From positions 1 through 41,704 of the forward strand of contig CAKZOW010000058.1 in the NCBI GenBank assembly GCA_937138345.1: 41,704 bases of DNA. Reading direction: 5' to 3'. Below the pieces are notes generated by a model. The model was not told where the DNA came from and made no database searches. It saw only the letters and a program-made list of their open reading frames with translations. The position numbers were made by a program, and so were the translations under genes. The stretch is from an uncultured archaeon. Lineage in GTDB: Archaea > Nanobdellota > Nanobdellia > Woesearchaeales > UBA583. Below are positions 7,194-15,779 of this stretch, in pieces (position 1 is the first letter of the stretch; the number at the start of each line of letters is the position of its first letter).

Positions 7194-9377
7194 CTATTTT
7201 CCAAAAAAGCTACTTAGTGACTTTTGTTTCTCCAACTCCTTCCCAAATACACCATCTAGACGAAGTTGAGTGAGTTCTAGTGTTTCAACAAGATATGGGT
7301 CAATGTTAAATTCTTCACAGATGTTAAATGAGTGTTGTACATATTTTTTAACAGATCCTTCTGAGATTGTAAAGTTAACTGAGGGTTCATTGCATTCAAT
7401 GCATTTTCCAATTAAAGGCGGTCTTCTGTATTTTGCATTACAATTTGTACATCTAAATTGCTGTTGTCCAAATTTTCTTAAATTACCTTTAATATCTTTC
7501 ATAAAGTGTTTATCAATTACAAGATCTCCTACTTTATCGGCATCAACTGCTCTGATTTTTTTTCCTAGGTTTAATTGCAAATCTAATTTTTCTTTCATTG
7601 ATGGAACAGATTTATATGAGGAACACATAATAGTATTATTCATATTTGATGTGTCGTGAGTGAATTTATACCCTAAATATCTCTCACCTGCAGTTTTTGC
7701 ATATACTCTTTTATCTACTTGCTCAATTTTGACATCTTTTGGAGATTTGTATTCTTTATTTGCTCTATAAAATTCTAGAGGATAATGATCTACAATATCC
7801 ATTCCATGAACTTCATCATCTACTTGATCTAAAAGTAAATGTGCAGTTAAAACAAGACTCACATCCATTGTTCTTGAACCTCTTCTATCTGGTAAGAATT
7901 CACGAGATCCATTGATGAGACCATCGAGGAGAAGCATTACTCCATTTTCGTCACCATCTAAATTACGTCTTTGAGCTGCGTGCCATACTGGGTGTGAGAA
8001 ACATCCTTGCGTTTTAGTATATCCAATAATTCTTCCAACAATTCCTGCTGATGTGTGTGGTGCAAGACCAATTAGAAGATGTCCAATGGTATCTTCTTTG
8101 GTTTTGAAATTGTAGAATTTTGGTAATTTGTAGAGTTTTTCAAGAAGATCATCAATATAATTTCCAGTTTTCATTACAAAATCTGATGCTAATTCATCTC
8201 CGGATTCAACGCAATCAGGAAGTGCAACATCTTGAGGTAACATTTCACAAATTTGTTCATCATGCTCTAGAGGTTTTCCTAAATAATCATGTGTGTATCC
8301 TAGTTCATGTAACTTTTTAATTGATGTTCCAATTTCTTTTGGTTTGAAATGAGTCATTCCCATCTCAATCATATCAAATCTCACAGTTCCATCTTTATTC
8401 ACATAAACTCCATTAATTGCTCTTAAGAATCCTTTTGCTAGATGTTCAACGGTGTGGTGTTTATTAATTGTATCTGTGATTCCTTTCACATGTTTTGGAT
8501 AGGGAGTATTTGGTCCTAAGATATTTCTTAGTTCTTTTTCATAGGGATTTAAATCAATGGTTGTTTTTTTGTAGAGAATTGATTCATCTGTTTCTTTTTC
8601 AAGTTCTCTAAATGTGTATTTTTCAAATATTTTTTGCTTATTTGCAGTTTTTGACTCAAGAGACATAGGATATATTGTTTCTTCCCCATTATCTGCGTCA
8701 ACATATACTCTAAAATGTTCTTCAACTTCACCTTCTTTTTTGAATACATCAACTAAGTTTTTAGTTCTTCCACCTGCTTTTCCAACAGGAAATAGAGCGT
8801 GAGATCGTGTCTCTGAGTTGAATTGTTTACGCATTTTTGCTTTTTCAGGTCTTCCCATACGAGCTCCGATGTATGTTCCAGCTTTATCCCTAATTCCTAA
8901 TTCATTACATTCATTGATAATTTCTACAGGTGTTTTTGAGAGATTATTTTCAGCATAGTTTGCTATTTTTTTGATTTGCTTAGCTAAATCTTTTGGTGTA
9001 TATGATTTGTAATCTACGAGTCCTAAGTTTACTAATATTTTTGAAGTATTATCTTCATTAATTTCTAAGGTTGTTTCGTTTTGTATTGTATGCTCAATAC
9101 CTATGATTTCAAATTCTCTTTTTTTATCTAAATTAGAAATAGTTGATTTTTCATTTTTTACTATGAAATTTTCTTTTAGATATTCTAGAAAATCAATTAA
9201 CTCAGATGCTGAGAGTTCATTCCAGTAATAAAGATAGAGAGGGTGTAGGTCTATTTCGTATTTTTTAGAAATAGCAATTGCCTCATCTAAATTTGGTTTT
9301 TCAATGAGAGGATTTTTTAGAAATTTTTCAAGATAGTTATCTTTTTTTTCACATAATGTATTAAAATCTATTGCCAT
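7194..9377 (-). CDS. polC: DNA polymerase D large subunit DP2, C-terminal half only (split gene)
   Basis: 727 residues from the ATG at 9375-9377. It lies just after the upstream stop and has GGGGGAG 9 bases before it, so it is preferred to the in-frame ATG at 9401. The sequence aligns with the second half of archaeal DP2. It begins near the LHPLYLYYWNEL block, then shows GARMGRPEKAKMR, LFPVGKAGG, THFKPKEIG, GLAPHTSAGIVGRIIG and the catalytic region NLDGDENGVMLLLDGL with both Asp of DGD. A late zinc ribbon (CTNCNAKYRRPPLIGKCIEC) follows. The C-terminus QKSLSSFFGK is a PIP box for PCNA. The N-half (roughly 550 residues in Pyrococcus) is absent, as are the middle zinc ribbons. It should form PolD with DP1 and the missing half, encoded outside this window. 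A terminal copy lies downstream. Confidence 0.93.
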   Translation of the reverse strand: MAIDFNTLCEKKDNYLEKFLKNPLIEKPNLDEAIAISKKYEIDLHPLYLYYWNELSASELIDFLEYLKENFIVKNEKSTISNLDKKREFEIIGIEHTIQNETTLEINEDNTSKILVNLGLVDYKSYTPKDLAKQIKKIANYAENNLSKTPVEIINECNELGIRDKAGTYIGARMGRPEKAKMRKQFNSETRSHALFPVGKAGGRTKNLVDVFKKEGEVEEHFRVYVDADNGEETIYPMSLESKTANKQKIFEKYTFRELEKETDESILYKKTTIDLNPYEKELRNILGPNTPYPKHVKGITDTINKHHTVEHLAKGFLRAINGVYVNKDGTVRFDMIEMGMTHFKPKEIGTSIKKLHELGYTHDYLGKPLEHDEQICEMLPQDVALPDCVESGDELASDFVMKTGNYIDDLLEKLYKLPKFYNFKTKEDTIGHLLIGLAPHTSAGIVGRIIGYTKTQGCFSHPVWHAAQRRNLDGDENGVMLLLDGLINGSREFLPDRRGSRTMDVSLVLTAHLLLDQVDDEVHGMDIVDHYPLEFYRANKEYKSPKDVKIEQVDKRVYAKTAGERYLGYKFTHDTSNMNNTIMCSSYKSVPSMKEKLDLQLNLGKKIRAVDADKVGDLVIDKHFMKDIKGNLRKFGQQQFRCTNCNAKYRRPPLIGKCIECNEPSVNFTISEGSVKKYVQHSFNICEEFNIDPYLVETLELTQLRLDGVFGKELEKQKSLSSFFGK

Positions 9378-9378
9378 A

Positions 9379-9630
9379 TTACTGTACTCCCCCAAGTGCA
9401 ATTTTTTCAGTATTTAAAATATGATTGAGCAATTCATTTGAGAGAGTCTCAACACTATATTCTTGTGTTTTACTCTCAATTTTTAATACATGATAGTTAC
9501 CAAGTGTTGTGATAGATGATTTAACAAAATCAGTGTATTCATGTAATGATGTATGAATTGATTTTTGAGAATATATTTGATTGTTTAAATAGATAAATGC
9601 AAAACCTTCTTTTACAATCATTTCTTTCAT
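9379..9630 (-). CDS. HxsD-like small protein
   Basis: 83 residues (MKEMIVKEGFAFIYLNNQIY...). The pattern of an N-terminal beta strand, IYS, a helix with EYTDF, a strand YHVLKIES and a final helix NELLNHIL resembles the short HxsD-like proteins common in DPANN genomes; the match is by eye. Its stop is one base before the DP2 start, so the two are co-transcribed. Role unknown, possibly linked to PolD. Confidence 0.55.
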   Translation of the reverse strand: MKEMIVKEGFAFIYLNNQIYSQKSIHTSLHEYTDFVKSSITTLGNYHVLKIESKTQEYSVETLSNELLNHILNTEKIALGGVQ

Positions 9631-9737
9631 AACAATATCTCTTCTCTTTGATTTATATAGTTTATCTTATCTTTTCTTATTCTTTTTCACTTCTTAAAAA
9701 TACAAGAATTTATATCAAAGCTTTTTTTTATTTTTTT

Positions 9738-10139
9738 ATGAAAAAAAAAGGATTAAGTTCAATTGTAGGTGTTCTTTTATTACTCTCAATGATGCTTGTT
9801 GCTACATTTTTAGTTTTTAATTTTTACAAATCAGATTCAACTCAGAGAATTTCTGATTTAGAATCACAAGAGGATCTAGATTCTTTTATTGATTTTTTAT
9901 ACATAGAATCAAATCAACTTTATTATCAAAATACTTATGATATTGAAATAGAATTTAGTGAACTTGAAATTATTGAAGAGAGTTGTTTAATTTCTTCAGG
10001 TACTCTTTTAGTTGGTGAACATGCTATCTCTCTTGGGTCTTGCATTCTTTCTAATTCAAGTGGTATTTATACTGTAGTTTTAGAGTATGGTGTTGAAATA
10101 TTGTCGGAGAGTATTATAAATAAAGATTTTTACTCATAA
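9738..10139 (+). CDS. Type IV pilin-like protein
   Basis: Start taken at 9738 (MKKKGLSSIVGVLLLL) rather than at the upstream ATG at 9648, because it gives a textbook archaeal pilin N-terminus: basic residues, KGLSSIVG, then a hydrophobic helix to about residue 28. 133 residues; the rest is acidic and beta-rich with two Cys. Expected to be cut by a prepilin peptidase between G and L and assembled or anchored at the surface. Another pilin-like gene lies on the far side of xerA. Confidence 0.65.
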   Translation: MKKKGLSSIVGVLLLLSMMLVATFLVFNFYKSDSTQRISDLESQEDLDSFIDFLYIESNQLYYQNTYDIEIEFSELEIIEESCLISSGTLLVGEHAISLGSCILSNSSGIYTVVLEYGVEILSESIINKDFYS

Positions 10140-10142
10140 TAG

Positions 10143-10177
10143 TTCGTAATAATATTTATATATGAGTATTATGCGAA
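10143..10177. promoter_or_regulatory. Inverted repeat around the xerA TATA box (operator or dif-like site)
   Basis: TTCGTAATAATA (10143-10154) and TATTATGCGAA (10167-10177) form an imperfect inverted repeat separated by 12 bp. The TATA element TTTATATA sits between the arms, about 26 bp before the xerA ATG at 10184. The arms could bind XerA itself (autoregulation, or a dif-like recombination site), but the spacing differs from the usual 11-6-11 dif plan. Confidence 0.45.
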
Positions 10178-10183
10178 TAAATT

Positions 10184-11014
10184 ATGGAAGCAAGAGAGCT
10201 AGATTTAATTTTAAAAACAATTCAAACCGAAGTAAAACTAAGAGGTTTTTCAAAGGCAACAGTTAAATCTTATGTTCTCTACAATAAAAAATTTCTAGAA
10301 TTTATTGAAAAGAAACCTAATGAAATTATTGAACAAGATGTCAAACTCTATCTTGCAGAGAGACTCGATGATGGTTTAAGTACAAAATCACTAGCACTAA
10401 TTAAGGCAGCTCTAGCTTTTTATTATAATGAAATTTTAGGAAATAAGTTTGAGATTAAAACACCAAAAATAAAAAAATCAACACCAGTTGTTCTGACAAA
10501 ACAAGAAGTATCTATGTTATTTTCCCATATTAAAAATCCACAATATCTGCTTATGCTTCAGATGTATTATGCCTGTGGTCTTCGTTTATCAGAATGTATT
10601 ACTCTTAAGGTAAAAGATATTGATACTTTGGAAAATGTAGTTTGGGTTAGAGATGGTAAGGGAGGTAAAGATAGGATGAGTATTTTATCTAAGAATTTAT
10701 CTCAATCATTGAAAAATCACATAGAATCATCAGGTAAGAAAAAAGATTCTTTTCTTTTTGTAAATAGATATGGTAATCCATTTAATCCAAGAACAATTCA
10801 AAAAGTAATTGAAAAGGCAAAACATGATTCTGGGATTCACAAAGACGTCCATATCCATACGCTTCGTCATTCATTTGCTACACATCTTTTAGAAGCCGGA
10901 ACTGACATAAGACACATCCAAGAATTACTTGGCCACTCAGATTTATCTACTACTCAAATCTATACTACCGTCTCAAATCAAGAACTAAAAAAAATCAAAT
11001 CACCACTTGATTAA
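10184..11014 (+). CDS. xerA: XerA tyrosine recombinase
   Basis: 276 residues, the usual length for archaeal XerA. The N-terminal SAM-like core-binding domain covers about 1-95; the catalytic domain follows with Arg134 (CGLRLSE), Lys159 (GKGGKDR), His225 and Arg228 (HTLRHSFATH), His251 (LLGHSDL) and nucleophile Tyr260. It should resolve chromosome dimers at dif. Only the C-terminal KKIKSPLD tail follows the catalytic core. The 3' end from the Tyr260 codon to the stop is repeated 113 bp downstream (11074-11123). Flanked by two pilin-like genes. Confidence 0.93.
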   Translation: MEARELDLILKTIQTEVKLRGFSKATVKSYVLYNKKFLEFIEKKPNEIIEQDVKLYLAERLDDGLSTKSLALIKAALAFYYNEILGNKFEIKTPKIKKSTPVVLTKQEVSMLFSHIKNPQYLLMLQMYYACGLRLSECITLKVKDIDTLENVVWVRDGKGGKDRMSILSKNLSQSLKNHIESSGKKKDSFLFVNRYGNPFNPRTIQKVIEKAKHDSGIHKDVHIHTLRHSFATHLLEAGTDIRHIQELLGHSDLSTTQIYTTVSNQELKKIKSPLD

Positions 11015-11070
11015 GGGCTTGAGCTTGCGAAACCCTTGCCGTGTGAATGTTTGGCACAAAGTTCACTCGG
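11015..11070. other. Short insert between the two xerA 3' ends
   Basis: 56 bp, richer in GC than its surroundings, with GCTTGAGCTTGCGAAA (11017-11032), GCCGT and TTTGGCACAAA (11050-11060). The same blocks occur in the same order relative to the gene in the DP2 insert (7103-7192). It can fold: GTGTGAA pairs with TTCACTC (one mismatch) around TTTGGCACAAA. Confidence 0.7.
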
Positions 11071-11126
11071 ATTTATACTACCGTCTCAAATCAAGAACTA
11101 AAAAAAATCAAATCACCACTTGACTA
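11071..11126 (+). pseudogene. Displaced copy of the xerA 3' end
   Basis: Bases 11074-11123 are identical over 50 bp to 10961-11010. The copy still reads TTVSNQELKKIKSPLD and a stop, but with TAG (and GAC for Asp) instead of TAA (and GAT). It carries what looks like the original terminator directly after it, so this is probably the old end of the gene and the present end was supplied with the insert. Confidence 0.9.
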
Positions 11127-11160
11127 GAGGTCAAGTGAGAGAAACAAGAAATACTTTTTT
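11117..11160 (+). terminator. Hairpin terminator after displaced xerA end
   Basis: CACTTGAC (11117-11124), loop TAGAG, GTCAAGTG (11130-11137); 8-bp perfect stem overlapping the copied stop codon. A T-rich run follows (about 11153-11160). Confidence 0.55.
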
Positions 11161-11545
11161 ATTGAATTAATTTTGTTGTTCTATATACATCATATTTAGT
11201 TTCAATTATAATTGTGTGTCTTTGAGCACTAAATGCTGGATTACAGCTAGTTAATGAGAATTCTTTAATTGAATTTCCTTCAAGTGAATCTAAAATAGGG
11301 CATTCACTTTGATTAATTTTTATTAGATTTATCTCAAACGCTTGAGTGTTTGGATTTTTAATAATAATTGATGTCATATTAATTGAGATAATTTCTACAT
11401 CGGAAATTTGGGTTGTTGCAAATGGTTCAACATTATTGTTATTATACGCTAAATACCAATTTTGTAATCCAAAAAAAGAAAGTAATACAATAAATAATAG
11501 TAATGTTAATGTTACAATATCACTTATTGCTTTTTTAGTTTTCAT
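11159..11545 (-). CDS. Type IV pilin-like membrane-anchored protein
   Basis: 128 residues. The N-terminus MKTKKAISDIVTLTLLLFIV is pilin-like: basic residues, then a small residue and ISDIV leading into a hydrophobic helix to about residue 27. The remainder is a small beta-rich domain with two Cys (SECPIL, TSCNPAF) that could pair outside the cell. It resembles the protein at 9738 in architecture but not closely in sequence. It converges on xerA. Confidence 0.6.
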   Translation of the reverse strand: MKTKKAISDIVTLTLLLFIVLLSFFGLQNWYLAYNNNNVEPFATTQISDVEIISINMTSIIIKNPNTQAFEINLIKINQSECPILDSLEGNSIKEFSLTSCNPAFSAQRHTIIIETKYDVYRTTKLIQ

Positions 11546-11646
11546 AATGTTTTTTGTTTGAACTATATTATATAATTTTAGTATTACTAATTAGGTTAAT
11601 GAGAGTTATAACAAAAGTTTTTAAGCAAAGTATTTTGTTTATAATT

Positions 11647-13071
11647 ATGGATTTGACATCATTTGGTGTGGAAAAAAAAGAAACAACTACATCTGAAGAG
11701 AATAATGAGTTACAACAAGTTGATTCAGAATCTCTCTCAATTAATTTTGATACAATTAAAGAAAATTTTTCTCAGGAGAAAAGAGAAGTTTTTTTGCCTT
11801 GGTTTATGAAATATCAATTAGATTCTTTAGACAAATTAATTGAGACTAAAGAAATTAAAAAAGTAAAAGAATTTTTTGAAGCTTGGAAAAAAAAGGATTC
11901 TGAAAAAGATACAAAAGTTGCTCAAAAAATTAGGTCTAAAGGTTTATTGCTTGTAGGTATGCCAGGGAGTGGAAAAACAACAACTCTTACTTTATTTGGG
12001 GAAAGTTATGGTTATGAATTATTTGAGATGAATGCCTCTGATGCTAGAAATAAAAAATCAATTAATGAGCATATTGTTGATGTTATTAAACAAAAATCTT
12101 TGTTTGGAAAAGAAAAATTATTACTCATTGATGAAGCAGATGGAGTTTCAGGTACAAATGATAGGGGTGGTTTGGCTGAGATTGTAAAACTTAGTAAAGT
12201 ATCTCCTTATCCACTGGTGTTTACTGCAAATAATAAAGATTCAGATAAAATTAAAGCAATTAAAAAAATCACTACAGTAGTTGATTTTGAGTCTCATTCA
12301 TTTGATCTTTTAGAAGGAATTGCTAAAAGAATATTTGATGCTGAGAATGTTTCATATAAGCAAGAAGATTTAAATGATTTTATTGAGCAAAGAGATAATG
12401 CAGATATTAGGGGTTTTATTAATGACTTACAATTAGCTTCAGTAAATCAAGAATTTAACATTGTTTCTTTTGATGATGTTGAGCTTAGAACGTATACTAA
12501 AAAAATTGAGCAAGTCTTAGAGAAAATATTTTATTCTTACCCAGAAGATTCTCTGAGTTCATCATTTAATTCTGATGTTAATCTTGATGATTTGCTTCTT
12601 TATTTAGAAGAAAATGTACCAGTTCTTTATCAAGGTCAAGCTTTGAATGCTGCATTTAATGAATTATCAAAATCAGATATTTTTAGAGGAAGAATTATGT
12701 CAAGACAATATTGGAGATATCTTGTTTATGTAAATTTTTATGCAACTTTTGGTATTTCACAAGCTAAAGGCGACCAACAATTATCAAAAATATCTTTTAA
12801 AAAAAATGGGAGAATTTTAAAAAAATGGATGTATTCAAACAAAGTACTACCTCTTCAACCAAGAACTAAAATTCAGAAATCAAAAGATGAACCTTTAAAA
12901 CTCATTGAGAGATTATCTAACATTTACAAATGTTCAGTGAGAAAAACGAGAGTTGATATTTTACCTTATTTAGTTCAAAACTGGAAGCATGATGAAACAT
13001 TTAGACTTAATTTAATTGAAGAATTAGAAATGCAACCAAATGAGATAAAAGTTTTAGATGAATGGAGATGA
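11647..13071 (+). CDS. rfcL: Replication factor C large subunit
   Basis: 474 residues from the ATG at 11647 (MDLTSFG). Upstream in-frame ATGs would add a hydrophobic tail unlike RFC, and a TATA-like TTTTTAAG lies about 29 bp before 11647. AAA+ motifs: Walker A GMPGSGKTT at 104-112, Walker B LLLIDEADG at about 158-166, then FTANNKDSDKI (sensor 1 region). The C-terminal collar region is present. RFC-L with RFC-S loads the PCNA clamp. The usual C-terminal basic/PIP tail is not seen; the protein ends LDEWR. Close to PolD and XerA, so this is a replication-rich neighbourhood. Confidence 0.92.
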   Translation: MDLTSFGVEKKETTTSEENNELQQVDSESLSINFDTIKENFSQEKREVFLPWFMKYQLDSLDKLIETKEIKKVKEFFEAWKKKDSEKDTKVAQKIRSKGLLLVGMPGSGKTTTLTLFGESYGYELFEMNASDARNKKSINEHIVDVIKQKSLFGKEKLLLIDEADGVSGTNDRGGLAEIVKLSKVSPYPLVFTANNKDSDKIKAIKKITTVVDFESHSFDLLEGIAKRIFDAENVSYKQEDLNDFIEQRDNADIRGFINDLQLASVNQEFNIVSFDDVELRTYTKKIEQVLEKIFYSYPEDSLSSSFNSDVNLDDLLLYLEENVPVLYQGQALNAAFNELSKSDIFRGRIMSRQYWRYLVYVNFYATFGISQAKGDQQLSKISFKKNGRILKKWMYSNKVLPLQPRTKIQKSKDEPLKLIERLSNIYKCSVRKTRVDILPYLVQNWKHDETFRLNLIEELEMQPNEIKVLDEWR

Positions 13072-13416
13072 TTATCCATAGAGAATAATTCCTATTACAA
13101 CTCCTAAATTTACTGCTGTGTTGATACTATTTGCATAAATGATTGGTTTTTCTCTATGAAGTATCCCATAGCTTAGCCAGAGGAGTGTTCCAATTAAATA
13201 AGCAGACCATGCTATGAGTGACACTCCGGATGCATTTTGTGTTAGAAATATTTTAATGACTTGTGTTGATGTAAAAATAGGCATAATACTTGCGTAAATA
13301 TATATAATTTTATCTAAATTTTTTTTAATTTTATCAGGATGTGGATATTGTTCTAAATTTTTATGAATTCTTTTTCTAATATGTCTATGATGATGACTTA
13401 AATCATGTTGAACCAT
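13072..13416 (-). CDS. SemiSWEET-type (MtN3/PQ-loop) transporter
   Basis: 114 residues: a His-rich polar N-terminus (MVQHDLSHHHRHIRKR), then three helices. The repeat signature PIFTSTQVIKIFLTQNASGVSL in the first helix, then WSAYLIGTLLWLSYGI, is typical of SemiSWEETs, which dimerise to form a small sugar channel. The N-terminal extension of about 35 charged residues before helix 1 is longer than usual. The gene ends directly after the convergent rfcL stop. Confidence 0.85.
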   Translation of the reverse strand: MVQHDLSHHHRHIRKRIHKNLEQYPHPDKIKKNLDKIIYIYASIMPIFTSTQVIKIFLTQNASGVSLIAWSAYLIGTLLWLSYGILHREKPIIYANSINTAVNLGVVIGIILYG

Positions 13417-13487
13417 AGATTATTCCATAAGATCTACTTTAAATATTTAACTAAATCTATATAAATTGCTTTCTCTAAGTATATATT

Positions 13488-14615
13488 ATGAATAAACAAA
13501 GACCACTTACCATTAAAGATCCATTGTATCAACAAATAGAAATACCTAGGGAGCTTCAAGAGATTATTGATTCTAAACCATTTCAAAGACTTAGATATAT
13601 TAAGCAGTTATCTTTTTCGGATTTTACTTATCCAAATGCAAATCATACAAGATTTTCCCACTCTCTTGGGGCTTTTCATTTAATGAAAAAACTCACAGAT
13701 AATTTAGAAGAAGATATCGAACAAGGAGATAGAGAAGCATTATGTCAAGCTGCACTTCTGCACGATATTGCACATGGTCCATTTTCTCATTTATGGGAGA
13801 GAGTATTTCCACATTTTGATCATGAAGAAAATGCTCAAGCTATTATTAAGGGGATGGGATTTGAGAGAGCGGCTCAAATTCTTAGAGGAGATTCAAACTA
13901 TTATCCTCTAATTTCATCTACTCTTGATGTTGATAAAATGGATTATATGACAAGAGATTCATATTTTTGTGGAGTAAATTATGGTTTTGTTGAAGTTGAT
14001 TATATTTTGAAGAGAATGTCAATTAAAGACAATAAACTCGTTATCAAACCGAGTGCAATTTCTTCAGTTGAAGATGTAATTACTCAGAGAATTAACTTAT
14101 TTAAAACAGTATATTATCACAAAATTAATATTGAAAGAGATGCAATTTTTATAGGTATTTTTGAGAGAGTTAAGGATTTACTTGAAGAAGGAAGTAAAGT
14201 TCCTATGAATAAACATATCAAATCATTTTTTACCAAGAAAAATACTATGTGGGATTTACTTGAACTCACTGATTTTAAAGTGTTAGCTCAAATTCAGAGA
14301 TGGCAATCACACAGAGATTCTATACTTAAAGATCTCTGTCACAGATTCCTTGAGAGAAAATGTTTAGATGTAGTTAATGTTGAACATAAACAAGTAAATG
14401 TTTTGGAGTTGAAAAAACAAGTCGAAGAGAGTTATGACACAAGATATTATTTTAGAGAAATAAAATCAAAAATAAAATTACTTCAAACTCCTATATATGT
14501 GGAATATGAAGATGGTTTAAAGTTACTTGAAGAAGTATCTCCTTTAATTAAATTTTATGCATCTCAAAAATGGGAATTACATCATGTAATTTTTCCAGAT
14601 GGGATGTTAAAATAA
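13488..14615 (+). CDS. HD-domain phosphohydrolase (SAMHD1/YwfO-like)
   Basis: 375 residues, COG1078-type. Metal ligands and neighbours are visible: HTRFSHSLGAFHL (His58), LLHDIAHGPFSH (His92-Asp93), DHEENAQ and the later LDVDKMDYMTRDSYFCGV with Asp. Relatives are dNTP triphosphohydrolases or related phosphohydrolases, often allosterically controlled. TATATAAA (13458-13465) is centred 26.5 bp before the ATG. Converges with the M42-like gene, whose stop follows at once. Confidence 0.88.
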   Translation: MNKQRPLTIKDPLYQQIEIPRELQEIIDSKPFQRLRYIKQLSFSDFTYPNANHTRFSHSLGAFHLMKKLTDNLEEDIEQGDREALCQAALLHDIAHGPFSHLWERVFPHFDHEENAQAIIKGMGFERAAQILRGDSNYYPLISSTLDVDKMDYMTRDSYFCGVNYGFVEVDYILKRMSIKDNKLVIKPSAISSVEDVITQRINLFKTVYYHKINIERDAIFIGIFERVKDLLEEGSKVPMNKHIKSFFTKKNTMWDLLELTDFKVLAQIQRWQSHRDSILKDLCHRFLERKCLDVVNVEHKQVNVLELKKQVEESYDTRYYFREIKSKIKLLQTPIYVEYEDGLKLLEEVSPLIKFYASQKWELHHVIFPDGMLK

Positions 14616-15779
14616 TTACTTTTTACTAAGTTCTCTAATTACTCTATAATAGTTTTTTAATGATTCTTTTGTGCATGTTTCGTATGTAGTGTGGTAGTTT
14701 GTTGTAGGTAGTTGAATCGTAGTCCCATTAATTTTTCCTTTAGTTTCTTTAATTACAGTTCCTAATTCAGTTTTTCCAGTATCGGATGGTTTTAGATGGT
14801 AAGGAATTTTTTTCTCTTTTGTTATTTGCTTGATTTTTTTACCTAATTTTTCGTCAAATATCCCTCTTTCATCTCCATTTCTAAGTGTTAAAAATCCTCT
14901 CTCTTTTTCATCTAAACTTAAATAAGGTGATGTATCTAAAATAACTAAAGAAAGATTTGTTATTTGCTCAGTATTTTCTTTATTAAAAATATGACTATCA
15001 TAAAACTCTTTAATTGATTTATAGCTCTCACCAATTTCTTCTTTTGTTGTAAAGAGAGCTTCTTGATTAAATTCACCTATTTCCATGATATAAAATATTA
15101 CTGCTGCTGAGATTACATTATCTATTTGTCCTGAAATTACTTTTTTATCAAAATAGACATCATTTGAGAGCATAAATATTTCATCTCCTCTCTTTAATGG
15201 TCTAGTTGTGTCGAATTTTACTTTTTTATCTTTTATAGAAATATCATATCTACATGTTTTATATTCTCTTTTTATTCTTCCACTTCGAGGACTATAGGAT
15301 TTGATATTTTCATGGGTGTGTCTGAGTCCAACTGATTCAAAGAAAATTTTTCTACCACTTCTCTCCATTTTAAGTGTTTTATTATCTTCTTCTTTTATGA
15401 TAAAAAAATTATCTCTTAGTTGACATTTTAAATTATCAATTTGATTAATTTTTTCTACCACTTCTCTTTCTATTGATTCAATTTCTTCAAATGAAAATCT
15501 TGAGGATGATTTTTTTTTAAGATAAAAAGCTAGATATTCAAGTTCTCCTTCTTCATTTTTAATTAATGAGTGTCTATCAATGTGCATACTAAAGAGTTTT
15601 TTTGTATGCTCATTTTTTTTAGGTCTAATATGAAGATATTGTTCGTGAAGGTTTGTTTTAAATCCTAATTTTTTAGCTCTCTTATTTAAGTATTTTAGAA
15701 ATGGTTGTTCAAAAGAAATTGCTGAGGGTATTTCTAGAAATTCTTGAGTTATTTCAACGATTCTTTTGATGTGTCTCAT
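14616..15779 (-). CDS. M42-like metallopeptidase
   Basis: 387 residues. It has the M42/M28-type metal-site blocks in order: SMHIDRHS (His66, Asp68), GQIDNVISAAVIF with the bridging Asp, LFTTKEEIGES with the catalytic and metal Glu pair, LDTSPY with Asp, and near the C-terminus TGKTELG and YHTTYETC with the last His. A long insertion (about residues 80-190) lies between the first two blocks. Expected to be a dinuclear-zinc aminopeptidase, cytosolic since there is no signal. Divergent from typical M42 enzymes, so substrate and activity are uncertain. Overlaps the upstream DUF1704 gene by 4 bp. Confidence 0.75.
   Translation of the reverse strand: MRHIKRIVEITQEFLEIPSAISFEQPFLKYLNKRAKKLGFKTNLHEQYLHIRPKKNEHTKKLFSMHIDRHSLIKNEEGELEYLAFYLKKKSSSRFSFEEIESIEREVVEKINQIDNLKCQLRDNFFIIKEEDNKTLKMERSGRKIFFESVGLRHTHENIKSYSPRSGRIKREYKTCRYDISIKDKKVKFDTTRPLKRGDEIFMLSNDVYFDKKVISGQIDNVISAAVIFYIMEIGEFNQEALFTTKEEIGESYKSIKEFYDSHIFNKENTEQITNLSLVILDTSPYLSLDEKERGFLTLRNGDERGIFDEKLGKKIKQITKEKKIPYHLKPSDTGKTELGTVIKETKGKINGTTIQLPTTNYHTTYETCTKESLKNYYRVIRELSKK

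Noticed and set aside
9378-9401. DP2-C start at the upstream ATG 9399-9401.
   Set aside because: It overlaps the end of the preceding gene, and the GGGGGAG ribosome site fits the ATG at 9375-9377.
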